Counted from the first letter of the stretch, positions 23,600 to 30,910 are shown. The stretch is DNA of 33,550 nucleotides from JBOGIG01 sp050742455 (GCA_050742455.1 JBOGIG010000088.1:1-33550), one strand, 5' to 3'. The notes: a model not told the origin generated them from the sequence alone. Program-made: numbers and translations.

Positions 23600-24562
23600 G
23601 CTCACATGGAGAAATTGATCCAGGGGGCACGTAGGGCCGGGGCGGTGGCCGTCATGTCCCTCACCCTGGTGGCGACCTTTTCCGCCGCCGGCCTGACCGT
23701 GGCCTCGAGCGCTTCTGCCCAGGGTACGGCCAAGGCCAATCCCACCATCAAGGTTGAGCACCACGCCGGCGCCACCCGAGTCATCCGCAGTGACAGTTCC
23801 TGCCCCCTAAGCCAGGGCTATTGGCTGGCGGCGTCTGACGGTGGGGTCTTCGCCTTCGGCCAGGCCGGCTTTTACGGGTCATTGGGCTCTACCCATCTCA
23901 ACGCACCCATCGTGGGAATGACCCCTAGCTTCGACGGCCGGGGTTATTGGTTGGTGGCTTCGGACGGAGGAGTCTTCTCCTACGGCGATGCTCCTTTCCT
24001 GGGTTCGCTGGGGGCGACCCATCTAAATGCGCCCATAGTGGGCATTGCCGCCACCCCCGATGGCCAGGGTTATTGGTTGGTTGCTGCTGACGGCGGCATC
24101 TTCTCCTACGGCGATGCGGCCTTTTATGGTTCGCTGGGCGCCAATCACTTGAACAAGCCCATTGTCGGGATCGCTGCCAGCGTTGACGGCCGGGGCTACT
24201 GGTTGGCTGCTGCCGACGGCGGTATCTTCGCCTTCGGAGATGCCACTTATTTCGGTTCCCTTGGCGGTACCAATCTGAACAAGCCCATTGTGGGGATTTC
24301 CGCCGCTAGAAACGGAAATGGCTACTACCTGGTCGGATCCGACGGCGGTGTCTTTGCCTTCGGTGGGGCCACCTTCTACGGCTCGGCGGGGGCTATTCAC
24401 CTGAACAAGCCGATCGTCGGGGTAGCCGGAACCTTCCAGGGCAATGGCTACACGTTGGCGGCCAATGATGGCGGGGTCTTCAATTACGGGGACTCGAGCT
24501 TCTGTGGCTCCACCGGCAACGTCTCACTGGTCAAGCCGATCGTTTCGATCGCCTTTTACTAA
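23594..24562 (+). CDS. Secreted repeat protein, predicted six-bladed beta-propeller
   Basis: A 322-residue protein starting at ATG 23594 with AGGAG 7 nt upstream. It has a Sec-type signal peptide: basic start, hydrophobic helix about 17-38, probable cleavage near ASSASAQ (38-44). A linker runs to residue 74. Six 42-residue repeats then begin at 75, 117, 159, 201, 243 and 285, the last one shortened to 38. Each has the pattern GYWLxAxDGGxFxxGDAxFxGSxG, then LNxPIVGI. A unit of this length fits one four-stranded propeller blade. The only cysteines are C70 (just before repeat 1) and C304 (repeat 6). Repeats of this type are common in secreted Acidimicrobiia proteins; the ligand and role are unknown to me. 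Confidence 0.85.
   Translation: MKAHMEKLIQGARRAGAVAVMSLTLVATFSAAGLTVASSASAQGTAKANPTIKVEHHAGATRVIRSDSSCPLSQGYWLAASDGGVFAFGQAGFYGSLGSTHLNAPIVGMTPSFDGRGYWLVASDGGVFSYGDAPFLGSLGATHLNAPIVGIAATPDGQGYWLVAADGGIFSYGDAAFYGSLGANHLNKPIVGIAASVDGRGYWLAAADGGIFAFGDATYFGSLGGTNLNKPIVGISAARNGNGYYLVGSDGGVFAFGGATFYGSAGAIHLNKPIVGVAGTFQGNGYTLAANDGGVFNYGDSSFCGSTGNVSLVKPIVSIAFY
23816..24559 (+). repeat. Six coding repeats of 126 bp
   Basis: Units begin at 23816, 23942, 24068, 24194, 24320 and 24446 (the last ends at 24559). They are conserved mainly at the protein level: the DGG and PIVG cores are nearly invariant, while codons differ. This indicates older duplications rather than recent slippage. Confidence 0.9.
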
Positions 24563-24573
24563 GACCAGGAGCA

Positions 24574-24609
24574 GGTTGGGGGTTGAGGCCCGATTGCTCG
24601 CCCCCGACC
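24574..24609 (+). terminator. Hairpin downstream of the propeller gene
   Basis: GGTTGGGGG (24574-24582) can pair with CCCCCGACC (24601-24609), nine pairs including one G-U, with an 18-nt loop. It starts 12 nt after the stop codon. There is no U-tract, as often in GC-rich Actinobacteria, so termination efficiency is uncertain. Confidence 0.5.
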
Positions 24610-24658
24610 GACAACCAGCCGGCCGGCGGGTCAGGGCGGCTCCGATATTGAAGGCCAA

Positions 24659-24692
24659 GATGGGTCGGCTCCACCCCCGGGGCCGACCCATC
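24659..24692 (-). terminator. Hairpin downstream of mscS (bidirectional)
   Basis: GATGGGTCGGC (24659-24669) and GCCGACCCATC (24682-24692) form a perfect 11-bp stem with a 12-nt loop. It lies 3 nt beyond the mscS stop on the minus strand and after the first hairpin for the plus strand, so it could stop transcription from both sides. No U-tract is present. Confidence 0.6.
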
Positions 24693-24695
24693 GGG

Positions 24696-25619
24696 TCAAC
24701 TGGGCGGGGAGGGTAAGGCGGCGATCAAGCCGTCGGTTACAAGGCGGGTACTGATCCTGGTGCGGATGGCCCGGGCCACCTGCGGGTTGCGCCCGATGGT
24801 GGTCTTGATTGCCAGGCGCAGGGTGACGGAGGTGGAGTCCATGCCCTCGACTCCCCATACCTCGGGCTGGCCCAGGCAGGCATTGGCATAGAGGGAATCG
24901 GTGGCCACAGCGGCCGCTTCCTCCGCCAGTATGCGGGCGGCACCCTCTATATCCGTGCCCAGGGGCAATACGACGTCAACCAGGACGCGCGACCAGCCGA
25001 GCGAGTCATTGGCCACCTTGCGTACCTCGCCGTTGGGGAAATACCAGACCTTGCCGTCCACCGCTCGGATCTGGGTGACGCGCAGGTTGACATCCTCGAC
25101 CGTGCCGGTCACGTCGCCGATGGTGATCGTGTCCCCGATCCCGTACTGGTCCTCAACGATGATAAAGAAGCCGGAAAGGACATCTTTGACCAGGCTCTGG
25201 GCCCCAAAGCCCAGAGCCGCCCCGATGACGGTGGCACCGGCGATGAAGGGGGTCAGGTTGATCCCTAGCACGCCGAGAATGGTCAGGATGGCCACTATCC
25301 ATATGACGGTGCGCCAGATCGAGGCCAATAGATTGGCCACCGTGTGCACCCTGGTGCCGGCGCGGCGAGCCGGGTCGCCCAGGAGGCTACGCTGTTGGAG
25401 GCTTTGGACCACCCTGCGCAATATGCGGGAACCGATTCGAGCGGCAAGGAAAGCGACGACCAGGACCACGATGATCTTGAGCGGACCGGTCAGGAGCACC
25501 TGGGTCGAATGGGCCGACGAAGGGCTGGTCCCCAGGTGACGCAGTATTTCGTAGACGTAGCCGCTATCGGTCGGGTTGGATGCCGCGATGAACATGACAG
25601 TCATTCTCACCATCCCCAT
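24696..25619 (-). CDS. Small-conductance mechanosensitive channel, MscS family
   Basis: MscS channels open under membrane tension to release solutes during hypo-osmotic shock. From ATG 25619 the product is 307 residues. Hydrophobic helices near the N-terminus are followed by the pore helix region (GVLGINLTPFIAGATVIGAA, then GFGAQSLVKDVLSGFFI). The beta domain has the family motif QYGIGDTITIGDVTGTVEDV, then IRAVDGKVWYFPNGEV, and a C-terminal alpha/beta domain. The start is uncertain: ATGs at 25613, 25604 and 25595 follow in frame, and the frame is open to 25682, which would overlap the divergent rodA. The gene faces the propeller gene, separated by two hairpins. Confidence 0.9.
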   Translation of the reverse strand: MGMVRMTVMFIAASNPTDSGYVYEILRHLGTSPSSAHSTQVLLTGPLKIIVVLVVAFLAARIGSRILRRVVQSLQQRSLLGDPARRAGTRVHTVANLLASIWRTVIWIVAILTILGVLGINLTPFIAGATVIGAALGFGAQSLVKDVLSGFFIIVEDQYGIGDTITIGDVTGTVEDVNLRVTQIRAVDGKVWYFPNGEVRKVANDSLGWSRVLVDVVLPLGTDIEGAARILAEEAAAVATDSLYANACLGQPEVWGVEGMDSTSVTLRLAIKTTIGRNPQVARAIRTRISTRLVTDGLIAALPSPPS

Positions 25620-25657
25620 CGCCCAGGAGCGAACCCGACCGGACACGTGCTGACCTA

Positions 25658-26797
25658 ATGGCAACCCAGGTACTTGATCCACGGGTGAGCCAGGGGCGCC
25701 GACTCTTGGGCCAGGTCGACCTGTTGTTGGTCGCCTCGACCGTCGTCATGTCGATCATCGGGGTGGTCATGGTGTACTCGGCCACCCGATCCAAGCTGGC
25801 CCTATCGGGTCTGGATCCCCACTACTACCTGAAGCGGCAGGCGGTCTACGCCGTCATCGGCATTGCCGTCATGATCATTGTGTTGTTGGTGGACTATCAC
25901 CGCCTCGAAGAATGGGGGTTTGTGGCCTTCGGGGCGGTGTTCGTGGGTCTACTGGCCGTGCTTTCCCCGGTGGGCTCTTCGGCGCTCGGATCCCAGCGGT
26001 GGTTCCAACTGGGCCCCTTCCAACTTCAGCCATCGGCCTTCGCCAGCCTGTTGATGATCCCCTTCGTGGCTGCCTACTGCCACCGAGGTGGCGAGGCAAT
26101 GGGGCCCAAACGCCTGGTCATCCTGCTCATGCTGACGGGGGTTCCCATACTCCTGGTGGCTCGCCAGCCCGACCTGGGCACCGCCATCATCATGGGAGTC
26201 ATCCTTGTATCCATGCTGGTGGTGGCAGGCCTGCGAGGTCGTTACCTGTTCGGCCTGTTGGCTCTGGCTGTGGTGGCTGTCGTGGGGATGGTGCATTTCG
26301 GAGTCCTCCAGCACTACCAGGTCCAGCGCATCACCGGATTCTTGAATCAGTCCAATCCGGGAGCGGCGGGAACCTACAACCTGACCCAATCCAAGATCGC
26401 GATCGGTGGCGGGTCCTTGTTCGGGCATGGGCTGTTTCATGATCCCCAGACCAACCTGGCCTTCGTGCCCGAGCAGCAGACAGATTTTATCTTTACAGCA
26501 GTGGGAGGTCAGTTGGGCTTTGTCGGCGCCGCCTCTGTGCTGGCCCTATTTGGGCTTATCTGTCAACGCATCTGGAGGATGGCGCGTACGGCCAAGGATG
26601 ATTTTGGCATGCTCCTGTGCACCGGGGCGCTGGCCCTGATCGGATTCTCGATTTTCCAGAACGCCGGCATGACGATGGGAATCATGCCCATTACCGGAAT
26701 TCCCCTTCCGTTCATGAGTTACGGAGGATCATCGACCATCTGTTTTTTTGCCGCTGTTGGTTTGGTCCTGAATGTAGGAATGAGGCGCTTTCGATGA
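25658..26797 (+). CDS. rodA: Peptidoglycan glycosyltransferase RodA (SEDS family)
   Basis: SEDS proteins polymerize lipid II into glycan strands together with a class B penicillin-binding protein. The 379-residue product has about ten membrane helices. It carries QRWFQLGPFQLQPSAFASL (usual form WI-LGPF-QPSE-AK) and ARQPDLGTA. The extracytoplasmic motif VPEQQTDFIF carries the catalytic aspartate region known from E. coli and Thermus SEDS proteins, and PFMSYGGSS lies near the end. RodA rather than FtsW is suggested by length and by the lack of long termini. The gene overlaps the next one by 4 nt (ATGA). It is divergent from mscS across about 40 bp. No PBP gene is adjacent. Confidence 0.9.
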   Translation: MATQVLDPRVSQGRRLLGQVDLLLVASTVVMSIIGVVMVYSATRSKLALSGLDPHYYLKRQAVYAVIGIAVMIIVLLVDYHRLEEWGFVAFGAVFVGLLAVLSPVGSSALGSQRWFQLGPFQLQPSAFASLLMIPFVAAYCHRGGEAMGPKRLVILLMLTGVPILLVARQPDLGTAIIMGVILVSMLVVAGLRGRYLFGLLALAVVAVVGMVHFGVLQHYQVQRITGFLNQSNPGAAGTYNLTQSKIAIGGGSLFGHGLFHDPQTNLAFVPEQQTDFIFTAVGGQLGFVGAASVLALFGLICQRIWRMARTAKDDFGMLLCTGALALIGFSIFQNAGMTMGIMPITGIPLPFMSYGGSSTICFFAAVGLVLNVGMRRFR

Positions 26798-27426
26798 CTG
26801 ATGGCAAGGGCGACGCCGGCTTGGAAGGCACCGCGGCCCAGAGTGACACAGCGCCCCAGAGTGACACAGCGTCCCAGAGTGACACAGCGTCCCAGAGTGA
26901 CGCCCTAGAGCGGGTGGAGCCGGTCACTGAGCCGGTCACCGAGCCGCCCAACGAACCGGCGGCCCCGACCCAGCACGAGATGCGTCTGGTCAGCCTGGCC
27001 GGTCTGGTGGTCGACCTACCGAGCACCAATCCCGTGGTCGTGCTGCGCGAGGTGGACGCTCCTTGGAGGGAGTTGCGCTTCGCCATCGGATTGGCTGAGG
27101 CCGTGGGCATAGCCCAAGCCTGGCGTCACGTCACCCTTGCTCGTCCCATGACTCATGAGTTCATGACAACGGTGCTGGACAAGTTCTCCCTGGCTGTCCA
27201 AGTGGTGAATATCGTCGCGGCGCAGGGCAAGACCTTTTTCGCTGAAGTCATTATCTCGGGCACTACGCCCGCTACCTCCAGGGTGGCCGTGCCGTGCCGT
27301 CCGACCGATGGGATCGCCATGGCGCTCCGAGCCCCGCTGATGATTCCCATCATGGTTCACGAGGACGTGATGGCCCATCATGGGGTGGCCACTGTCGAGG
27401 GAGTGTTGGGGCTAGATCCCGGCTGA
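26794..27426 (+). CDS. Bifunctional nuclease domain (BFN, DUF151) protein
   Basis: A 210-residue protein from ATG 26794, overlapping the rodA stop. Residues 1-60 are disordered and contain four tandem Ala-x-Gln-Ser-Asp-Thr units and an EPVT duplication. Residues about 65-200 match the BFN fold: MRLVSLAGLVVDLP, NPVVVLREVD, LRFAIGLAEAVGIA, RPMTHEFMTTVLD, and VPCRPTDGIAMALR (the family consensus is ARPSDAIALALR). Thermotoga members form wedge-shaped dimers, and plant members have nuclease activity; the function in Actinobacteria is unclear. The 3' end overlaps the convergent ftsW gene by 15 nt. Confidence 0.85.
   Translation: MTDGKGDAGLEGTAAQSDTAPQSDTASQSDTASQSDALERVEPVTEPVTEPPNEPAAPTQHEMRLVSLAGLVVDLPSTNPVVVLREVDAPWRELRFAIGLAEAVGIAQAWRHVTLARPMTHEFMTTVLDKFSLAVQVVNIVAAQGKTFFAEVIISGTTPATSRVAVPCRPTDGIAMALRAPLMIPIMVHEDVMAHHGVATVEGVLGLDPG
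26833..26901 (+). repeat. 18-bp tandem repeat in the BFN gene, about four copies
   Basis: The unit (GCG)(CCC/TCC/GCC)CAGAGTGACACA starts at 26833, 26851, 26869 and 26887; the last is incomplete. The copies encode AAQSDT, APQSDT, ASQSDT and ASQSD. Units three and four are identical over the shared length. The frame is kept. Confidence 0.93.
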
Positions 27427-28803
27427 GGACGGTGTGCGACGACCCAGGCGCCGCCCGGGGCGCCGGATGGTCCCGCTGCCGTCCTCCTCGCTCGACACCC
27501 TCACCACTAGGGCGATGAGTATGTAGTTGGCCAACAGGGAGGACCCTCCGTAGGCCACGAAGGGAAGGGTTATCCCGGTAAGGGGGAGGAGTCGGACCAC
27601 CCCGGCCATGATGAAAAAGGCCTGGAAACCGAAGATCCCCACCAGGCCGGCGGTGAGAAGCTTGGCGAAGTCGGTCCGGGCCCGCAGGGCTATTCGCAGT
27701 CCGGCGGTGACCATGAGCACGTAGGCGATGACCAGCGATGTGGTCCCCAATAGCCCCAGCTCTTCTCCGAAGGCGGCGAAAATGAAGTCGCTCACCACCA
27801 CTGGGATCAGGCCGGGATGGCCAAGCCCGAGCCCGGTGCCGGCCAGCCCGCCAGTCCCCATGGCGTACTGGGCCTGGACCATCTGATAGCCCGTACCCTG
27901 GGCGTGAGCGAAGGGATCGAACCAGCTGTTGATCCGAACGTGGACCTGGGCGAAGAGATGGGCGGCGACAAAGGCGGCCAGGACGAAGAGCACGGCCCCG
28001 ATGACCAGGTAGGCCACCCGGCCCGTGGCCATCCACAGCATGGTGATGAAAATGACAAAGACCAGCAGCGAAAACCCGATGTCATGCTCGGCCACCATGA
28101 TCACGATGGACATGCCCCAGGCCGCCACGATCGGACCAAAGGTGCGAGGATCGGGCACCAGCCGGTTGCCTACCCGCATTGTTGCGACAGACAGCAATTC
28201 CCGTTTCTCTACGAAATAGGACGCGAAAAAGATGACCAGGGCGATCTTGGCCAATTCCACCGGCTGGAAGGTGATTGGTCCCAGCCGGAGCCATAGGCGA
28301 GCCCCGTTGATGTTTTCCCCGATGTGGGGGACCAGGGGCAATAGCAACAAGAACACGCCACCGAATCCGAGAAGGTAGCGATAGCGGGCGAGGTCCCGGG
28401 AAAAGCGCACCACCACCAACGTGACCACGTAGGCGGCAATACCCACGGCCGACCAAAGGGCCTGCAGCGCTGCCAGGTGGTAGTCGAGGCGGGCGATCAT
28501 CACGTACCCCAGCCCGTTGAGCAGGGCGGCGACCGGCAGGATGAGGGGGTCGGCCCTGGGAGCCAGGATGCGGTTGGCTATGTGCGCTATCCCGGCCAGG
28601 CCAAAGATGGCGGCCAAAAAAGGAAATATGTGGGTGGGGATGGTGGCCGACTTGCCCAACGAGGCAAGTATGTAGGCACTGAGGACCACCAATGATCCGA
28701 GGATGAGCAAGCCCAGTTCGGTCCGTCGCCGATCAGCTCCAAGTGACCGGTCGGATCCAAGGGAACGGTCGGCACCGGCGGTAGAAGTGGCGGTTGCCTT
28801 CAT
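27412..28803 (-). CDS. FtsW/RodA/SpoVE-family SEDS protein (FtsW-like)
   Basis: A second SEDS glycan polymerase, 463 residues. A hydrophilic N-terminus with repeated (A/S)DRSLG units (residues 11-25) is followed by about twelve hydrophobic helices. The pattern is that of the large actinobacterial paralogue with two extra N-terminal helices. Motifs: GARLWLRLGPITFQPVELAK, then AEHDIGFSLLVF (most relatives have AEPDLG), the catalytic-aspartate loop VVVSDFIFAAFGEELG, and LPFVAYGGSSLLANY. The C-terminus is basic. The start overlaps the stop of the upstream crotonase gene by 4 nt on the minus strand, so it ends an operon ybhN-like, crotonase, ftsW-like. No partner PBP is in view. Confidence 0.88.
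   Translation of the reverse strand: MKATATSTAGADRSLGSDRSLGADRRRTELGLLILGSLVVLSAYILASLGKSATIPTHIFPFLAAIFGLAGIAHIANRILAPRADPLILPVAALLNGLGYVMIARLDYHLAALQALWSAVGIAAYVVTLVVVRFSRDLARYRYLLGFGGVFLLLLPLVPHIGENINGARLWLRLGPITFQPVELAKIALVIFFASYFVEKRELLSVATMRVGNRLVPDPRTFGPIVAAWGMSIVIMVAEHDIGFSLLVFVIFITMLWMATGRVAYLVIGAVLFVLAAFVAAHLFAQVHVRINSWFDPFAHAQGTGYQMVQAQYAMGTGGLAGTGLGLGHPGLIPVVVSDFIFAAFGEELGLLGTTSLVIAYVLMVTAGLRIALRARTDFAKLLTAGLVGIFGFQAFFIMAGVVRLLPLTGITLPFVAYGGSSLLANYILIALVVRVSSEEDGSGTIRRPGRRLGRRTPSSAGI
28729..28773 (-). repeat. 18-bp tandem repeat at the N-terminus of the ftsW-like gene
   Basis: Two full units encoding ADRSLG and SDRSLG, plus a partial third (ADR), cover residues 11-25. The period of six codons keeps the frame. 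The repeat lies in the hydrophilic cytoplasmic leader before the first membrane helix. Confidence 0.8.
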
Positions 28804-29693
28804 CCGAATTCGGGCTCGGACCAGTCCGGAAAGATGTCGGGCAGGTCAGCTGACGGGCTCATCGAGAATCGGGCCGGGCGCTTCTCGAGAAAGGACATGA
28901 CGCCCTCGGCCGCGTCGGGGGACGCCCCCATGGAGGCGATGCCCCTGGAATCGACCCGGTGGGCGTCCATCGGGTGGGGGGCGCCCAGCATGCGCCACAT
29001 CATCTGGCGGGACAGGGCCACGGAAGTGGGCGAGGTGTTGGTGGCTATCTCGCCCGCCAGGGTCCGAGCGGCGGGCATCAGGTCGGAGTCGGGCACGACT
29101 CGGCTCACCAGCCCACCCTGCAGGGCCTCGGTCGCCGGGAAGACCCGGCCGGTGTAGACCCATTCGGCTGCCTGGGAGATCCCCACCAGGCGGGGCAGAA
29201 ACCAGCTCGAGCAGGCTTCGGGCACCAGGCCCCGGCGAGCAAAGACGAACCCGATGCGGGCGGATTCAGCGGCCAGTCGGATGTCCATTGGAAGTGTCAT
29301 GGTGATTCCGACCCCTACAGCTGGGCCGTTGATGGCGGCGATGACCGGCTTGTGGCAGGCAAAGATGCGAAGGGCCACCATGCCGCCCCCGTCCCGAACC
29401 AAGCCCTCGGGCGGCCCGGCGTCGGCTCGGCGCGACCGGTAGTTGAAGGTGTCGGCCCCCAGTCCCAGGTCGGCTCCGGCACAGAACCCACGACCCCGCC
29501 CGGTGACGATGACAGCCCGCACATCGTCATCGGCGTCAGCTCGGTCGAATGCGGCTATCAGCTCGTGCTTCATCCTCTCGGTGAAGGCATTGAGTCGATC
29601 GGGTCGGTCGAGCGTGATGGTCATGATGTTGTCGGCGGTCTCGACGGCAATGTCGGCCAAGGCGCCGTGGTCTTGGTCGTGGTCCTCGGTCAT
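28800..29693 (-). CDS. Crotonase-fold enzyme, enoyl-CoA isomerase-like active site
   Basis: A 297-residue enoyl-CoA hydratase/isomerase family protein. Oxyanion-hole regions are CAGADLGLG (71-79) and NGPAVGVG (122-129). By hand alignment, the two glutamates used by hydratases are replaced by T131 and F151. A glutamate is present at 159 in GLVPEACSS, where delta3,delta2-enoyl-CoA isomerases (yeast Eci1, human ECI2) have their catalytic base. An isomerase, or another crotonase reaction, is therefore more likely than hydration. The start ATG at 29693 has AGGAGC six nt upstream. It lies 10 nt after the YbhN-like gene and overlaps the ftsW-like gene by 4 nt. Confidence 0.88.
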   Translation of the reverse strand: MTEDHDQDHGALADIAVETADNIMTITLDRPDRLNAFTERMKHELIAAFDRADADDDVRAVIVTGRGRGFCAGADLGLGADTFNYRSRRADAGPPEGLVRDGGGMVALRIFACHKPVIAAINGPAVGVGITMTLPMDIRLAAESARIGFVFARRGLVPEACSSWFLPRLVGISQAAEWVYTGRVFPATEALQGGLVSRVVPDSDLMPAARTLAGEIATNTSPTSVALSRQMMWRMLGAPHPMDAHRVDSRGIASMGASPDAAEGVMSFLEKRPARFSMSPSADLPDIFPDWSEPEFG

Positions 29694-29703
29694 GGTAATG
29701 CTC

Positions 29704-30831
29704 CTATCCGGACTTGGGGGCTCGGCCCGATTCCTGGGCCAGTTCGGCCAATCTGACGGCCCGACGCCGCTGGCTGTTGGGTTCGACCTTCAAGGACAAA
29801 TAGGCCGCCCCCCCGATGGGAATGGGGAGCCAGAAGTTGACCAGCCTCCAGGAAATGACCCCCAGCGTGGCCACGGCCCGCCCCGCCCCGAATCCCGCCA
29901 GGGTGGGGATGAGCACTCCCTCGATCACTCCGAGGCCTCCAGGGCTGATAGGGATGACGGCCAACACGTTGGCCAGACCGTACGCGACGACGAGGGCGTC
30001 GGGGGAGGTCAGATGGCCAAAGGCAGCTAGAAATACCCACAGGCTTGCCATATCGAAGGCCCAATTCGCCAGGGCCCACAAGACGGCCCGGACCAGTAGG
30101 TGCCGGTCGGCCCCCAGCTCGCGCAGCCGGTCGGCCAGGCGGTGGACCAGGTCCTTGATGGTTTGCTCATTCAAGAATGGGATACGGCGAGCCACCGAGC
30201 CCAATACCTCGGCCGCCCACTCCTCACCCTTGGTCAATAGGGCGACCAGGACACCGAAGGCGGCCAGGAGGAACACCCCGACCAGGGCGGCCGAAACGTA
30301 CAAGGGGTCAAAACCCCGCAGGGGGATCGACACCACCAGCCCGATCCACAACAAGGCATTGAGGACCAGCGCAGAGCCGATGCCCTGGGTGGCAAGGGCA
30401 AAGCCAGCGTCCGCCGGGCGCACCCCGTTGGCGGCGAGGAGCCGGATGGCGATGGGGGTGCCACCGGCGGTGCCGGCCGGGACCACGTGGCTAACGGCCA
30501 GGCTGGTGAGGTCAATGCGCAACAGGGTGAAGAGCCGGGGCGACTCCCGGGGCAGCACGGCCCGGGTCAGCTGCGCATAGGAAACCAGGGCGCACACTTC
30601 CAGGGCCACTCCCAGCCCGACCAGGGCAAAGTTCACCTGGTCGAGGAGGTGAAGGGTCCGCCTGGCCCCGTTGAGCTGGGGTACCACCAGATATTCGATG
30701 ACCAACAGGAGAACGAAGGCGTAGATTCCCCTGCGCAAGGGCTTGGGGATCAGGCGCTTTCTCACCCCGGTACTCGTTGGTCCACCCCTCCATGCTGGCA
30801 CGGACCGACCGAGAAGGTCGGCATCGCACAC
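29704..30831 (-). CDS. YbhN / lysylphosphatidylglycerol synthase TM-domain family membrane protein
   Basis: A 375-residue integral membrane protein of the UPF0104/TIGR00374 type, the membrane half seen in MprF flippases. About eight hydrophobic helices are visible. The family signatures are SHVVPAGTAGGTPIAIRLL (around 135-153) and IPISPGGLGVIEGVLIPTL near 320-338. It lacks the soluble aminoacyl-phosphatidylglycerol synthase domain, so lipid translocation or an unknown lipid-related role is more likely than lysine transfer. The start is GTG 30831; GTG 30765 is an alternative that drops 22 poorly hydrophobic residues. It heads a minus-strand operon and is divergent from the mannosyltransferase gene. 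Confidence 0.85.
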   Translation of the reverse strand: MCDADLLGRSVPAWRGGPTSTGVRKRLIPKPLRRGIYAFVLLLVIEYLVVPQLNGARRTLHLLDQVNFALVGLGVALEVCALVSYAQLTRAVLPRESPRLFTLLRIDLTSLAVSHVVPAGTAGGTPIAIRLLAANGVRPADAGFALATQGIGSALVLNALLWIGLVVSIPLRGFDPLYVSAALVGVFLLAAFGVLVALLTKGEEWAAEVLGSVARRIPFLNEQTIKDLVHRLADRLRELGADRHLLVRAVLWALANWAFDMASLWVFLAAFGHLTSPDALVVAYGLANVLAVIPISPGGLGVIEGVLIPTLAGFGAGRAVATLGVISWRLVNFWLPIPIGGAAYLSLKVEPNSQRRRAVRLAELAQESGRAPKSG

Positions 30832-30834
30832 CGG

Positions 30835-30850
30835 CGGTGGATAGCCACCG
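30835..30850. promoter_or_regulatory. Inverted repeat in the divergent intergenic region
   Basis: CGGTGG (30835-30840) and CCACCG (30845-30850) are perfect 6-bp arms around ATAG. It lies 4 bp outside the YbhN-like GTG and 48 bp before the TAAGCT box of the mannosyltransferase. It may be an operator shared by both promoters or a chance GC-rich palindrome. Confidence 0.3.
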
Positions 30851-30897
30851 GCACGGACCTGGGCGGAACGGACTTCACCACAGCAGGATCAGACCCC

Positions 30898-30910
30898 TAA
30901 GCTCGACCAG
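30898..30910 (+). promoter_or_regulatory. Candidate -10 box for a leaderless mannosyltransferase transcript
   Basis: TAAGCT at 30898-30903 is followed by 7 nt and GTG 30911. No Shine-Dalgarno sequence is present. Confidence 0.35.

Noticed and set aside
26617..26793. N-terminal extension of the BFN protein
   Set aside because: The frame is open, but it lies within rodA in another frame; ATG 26794 overlapping the rodA stop is the natural start.
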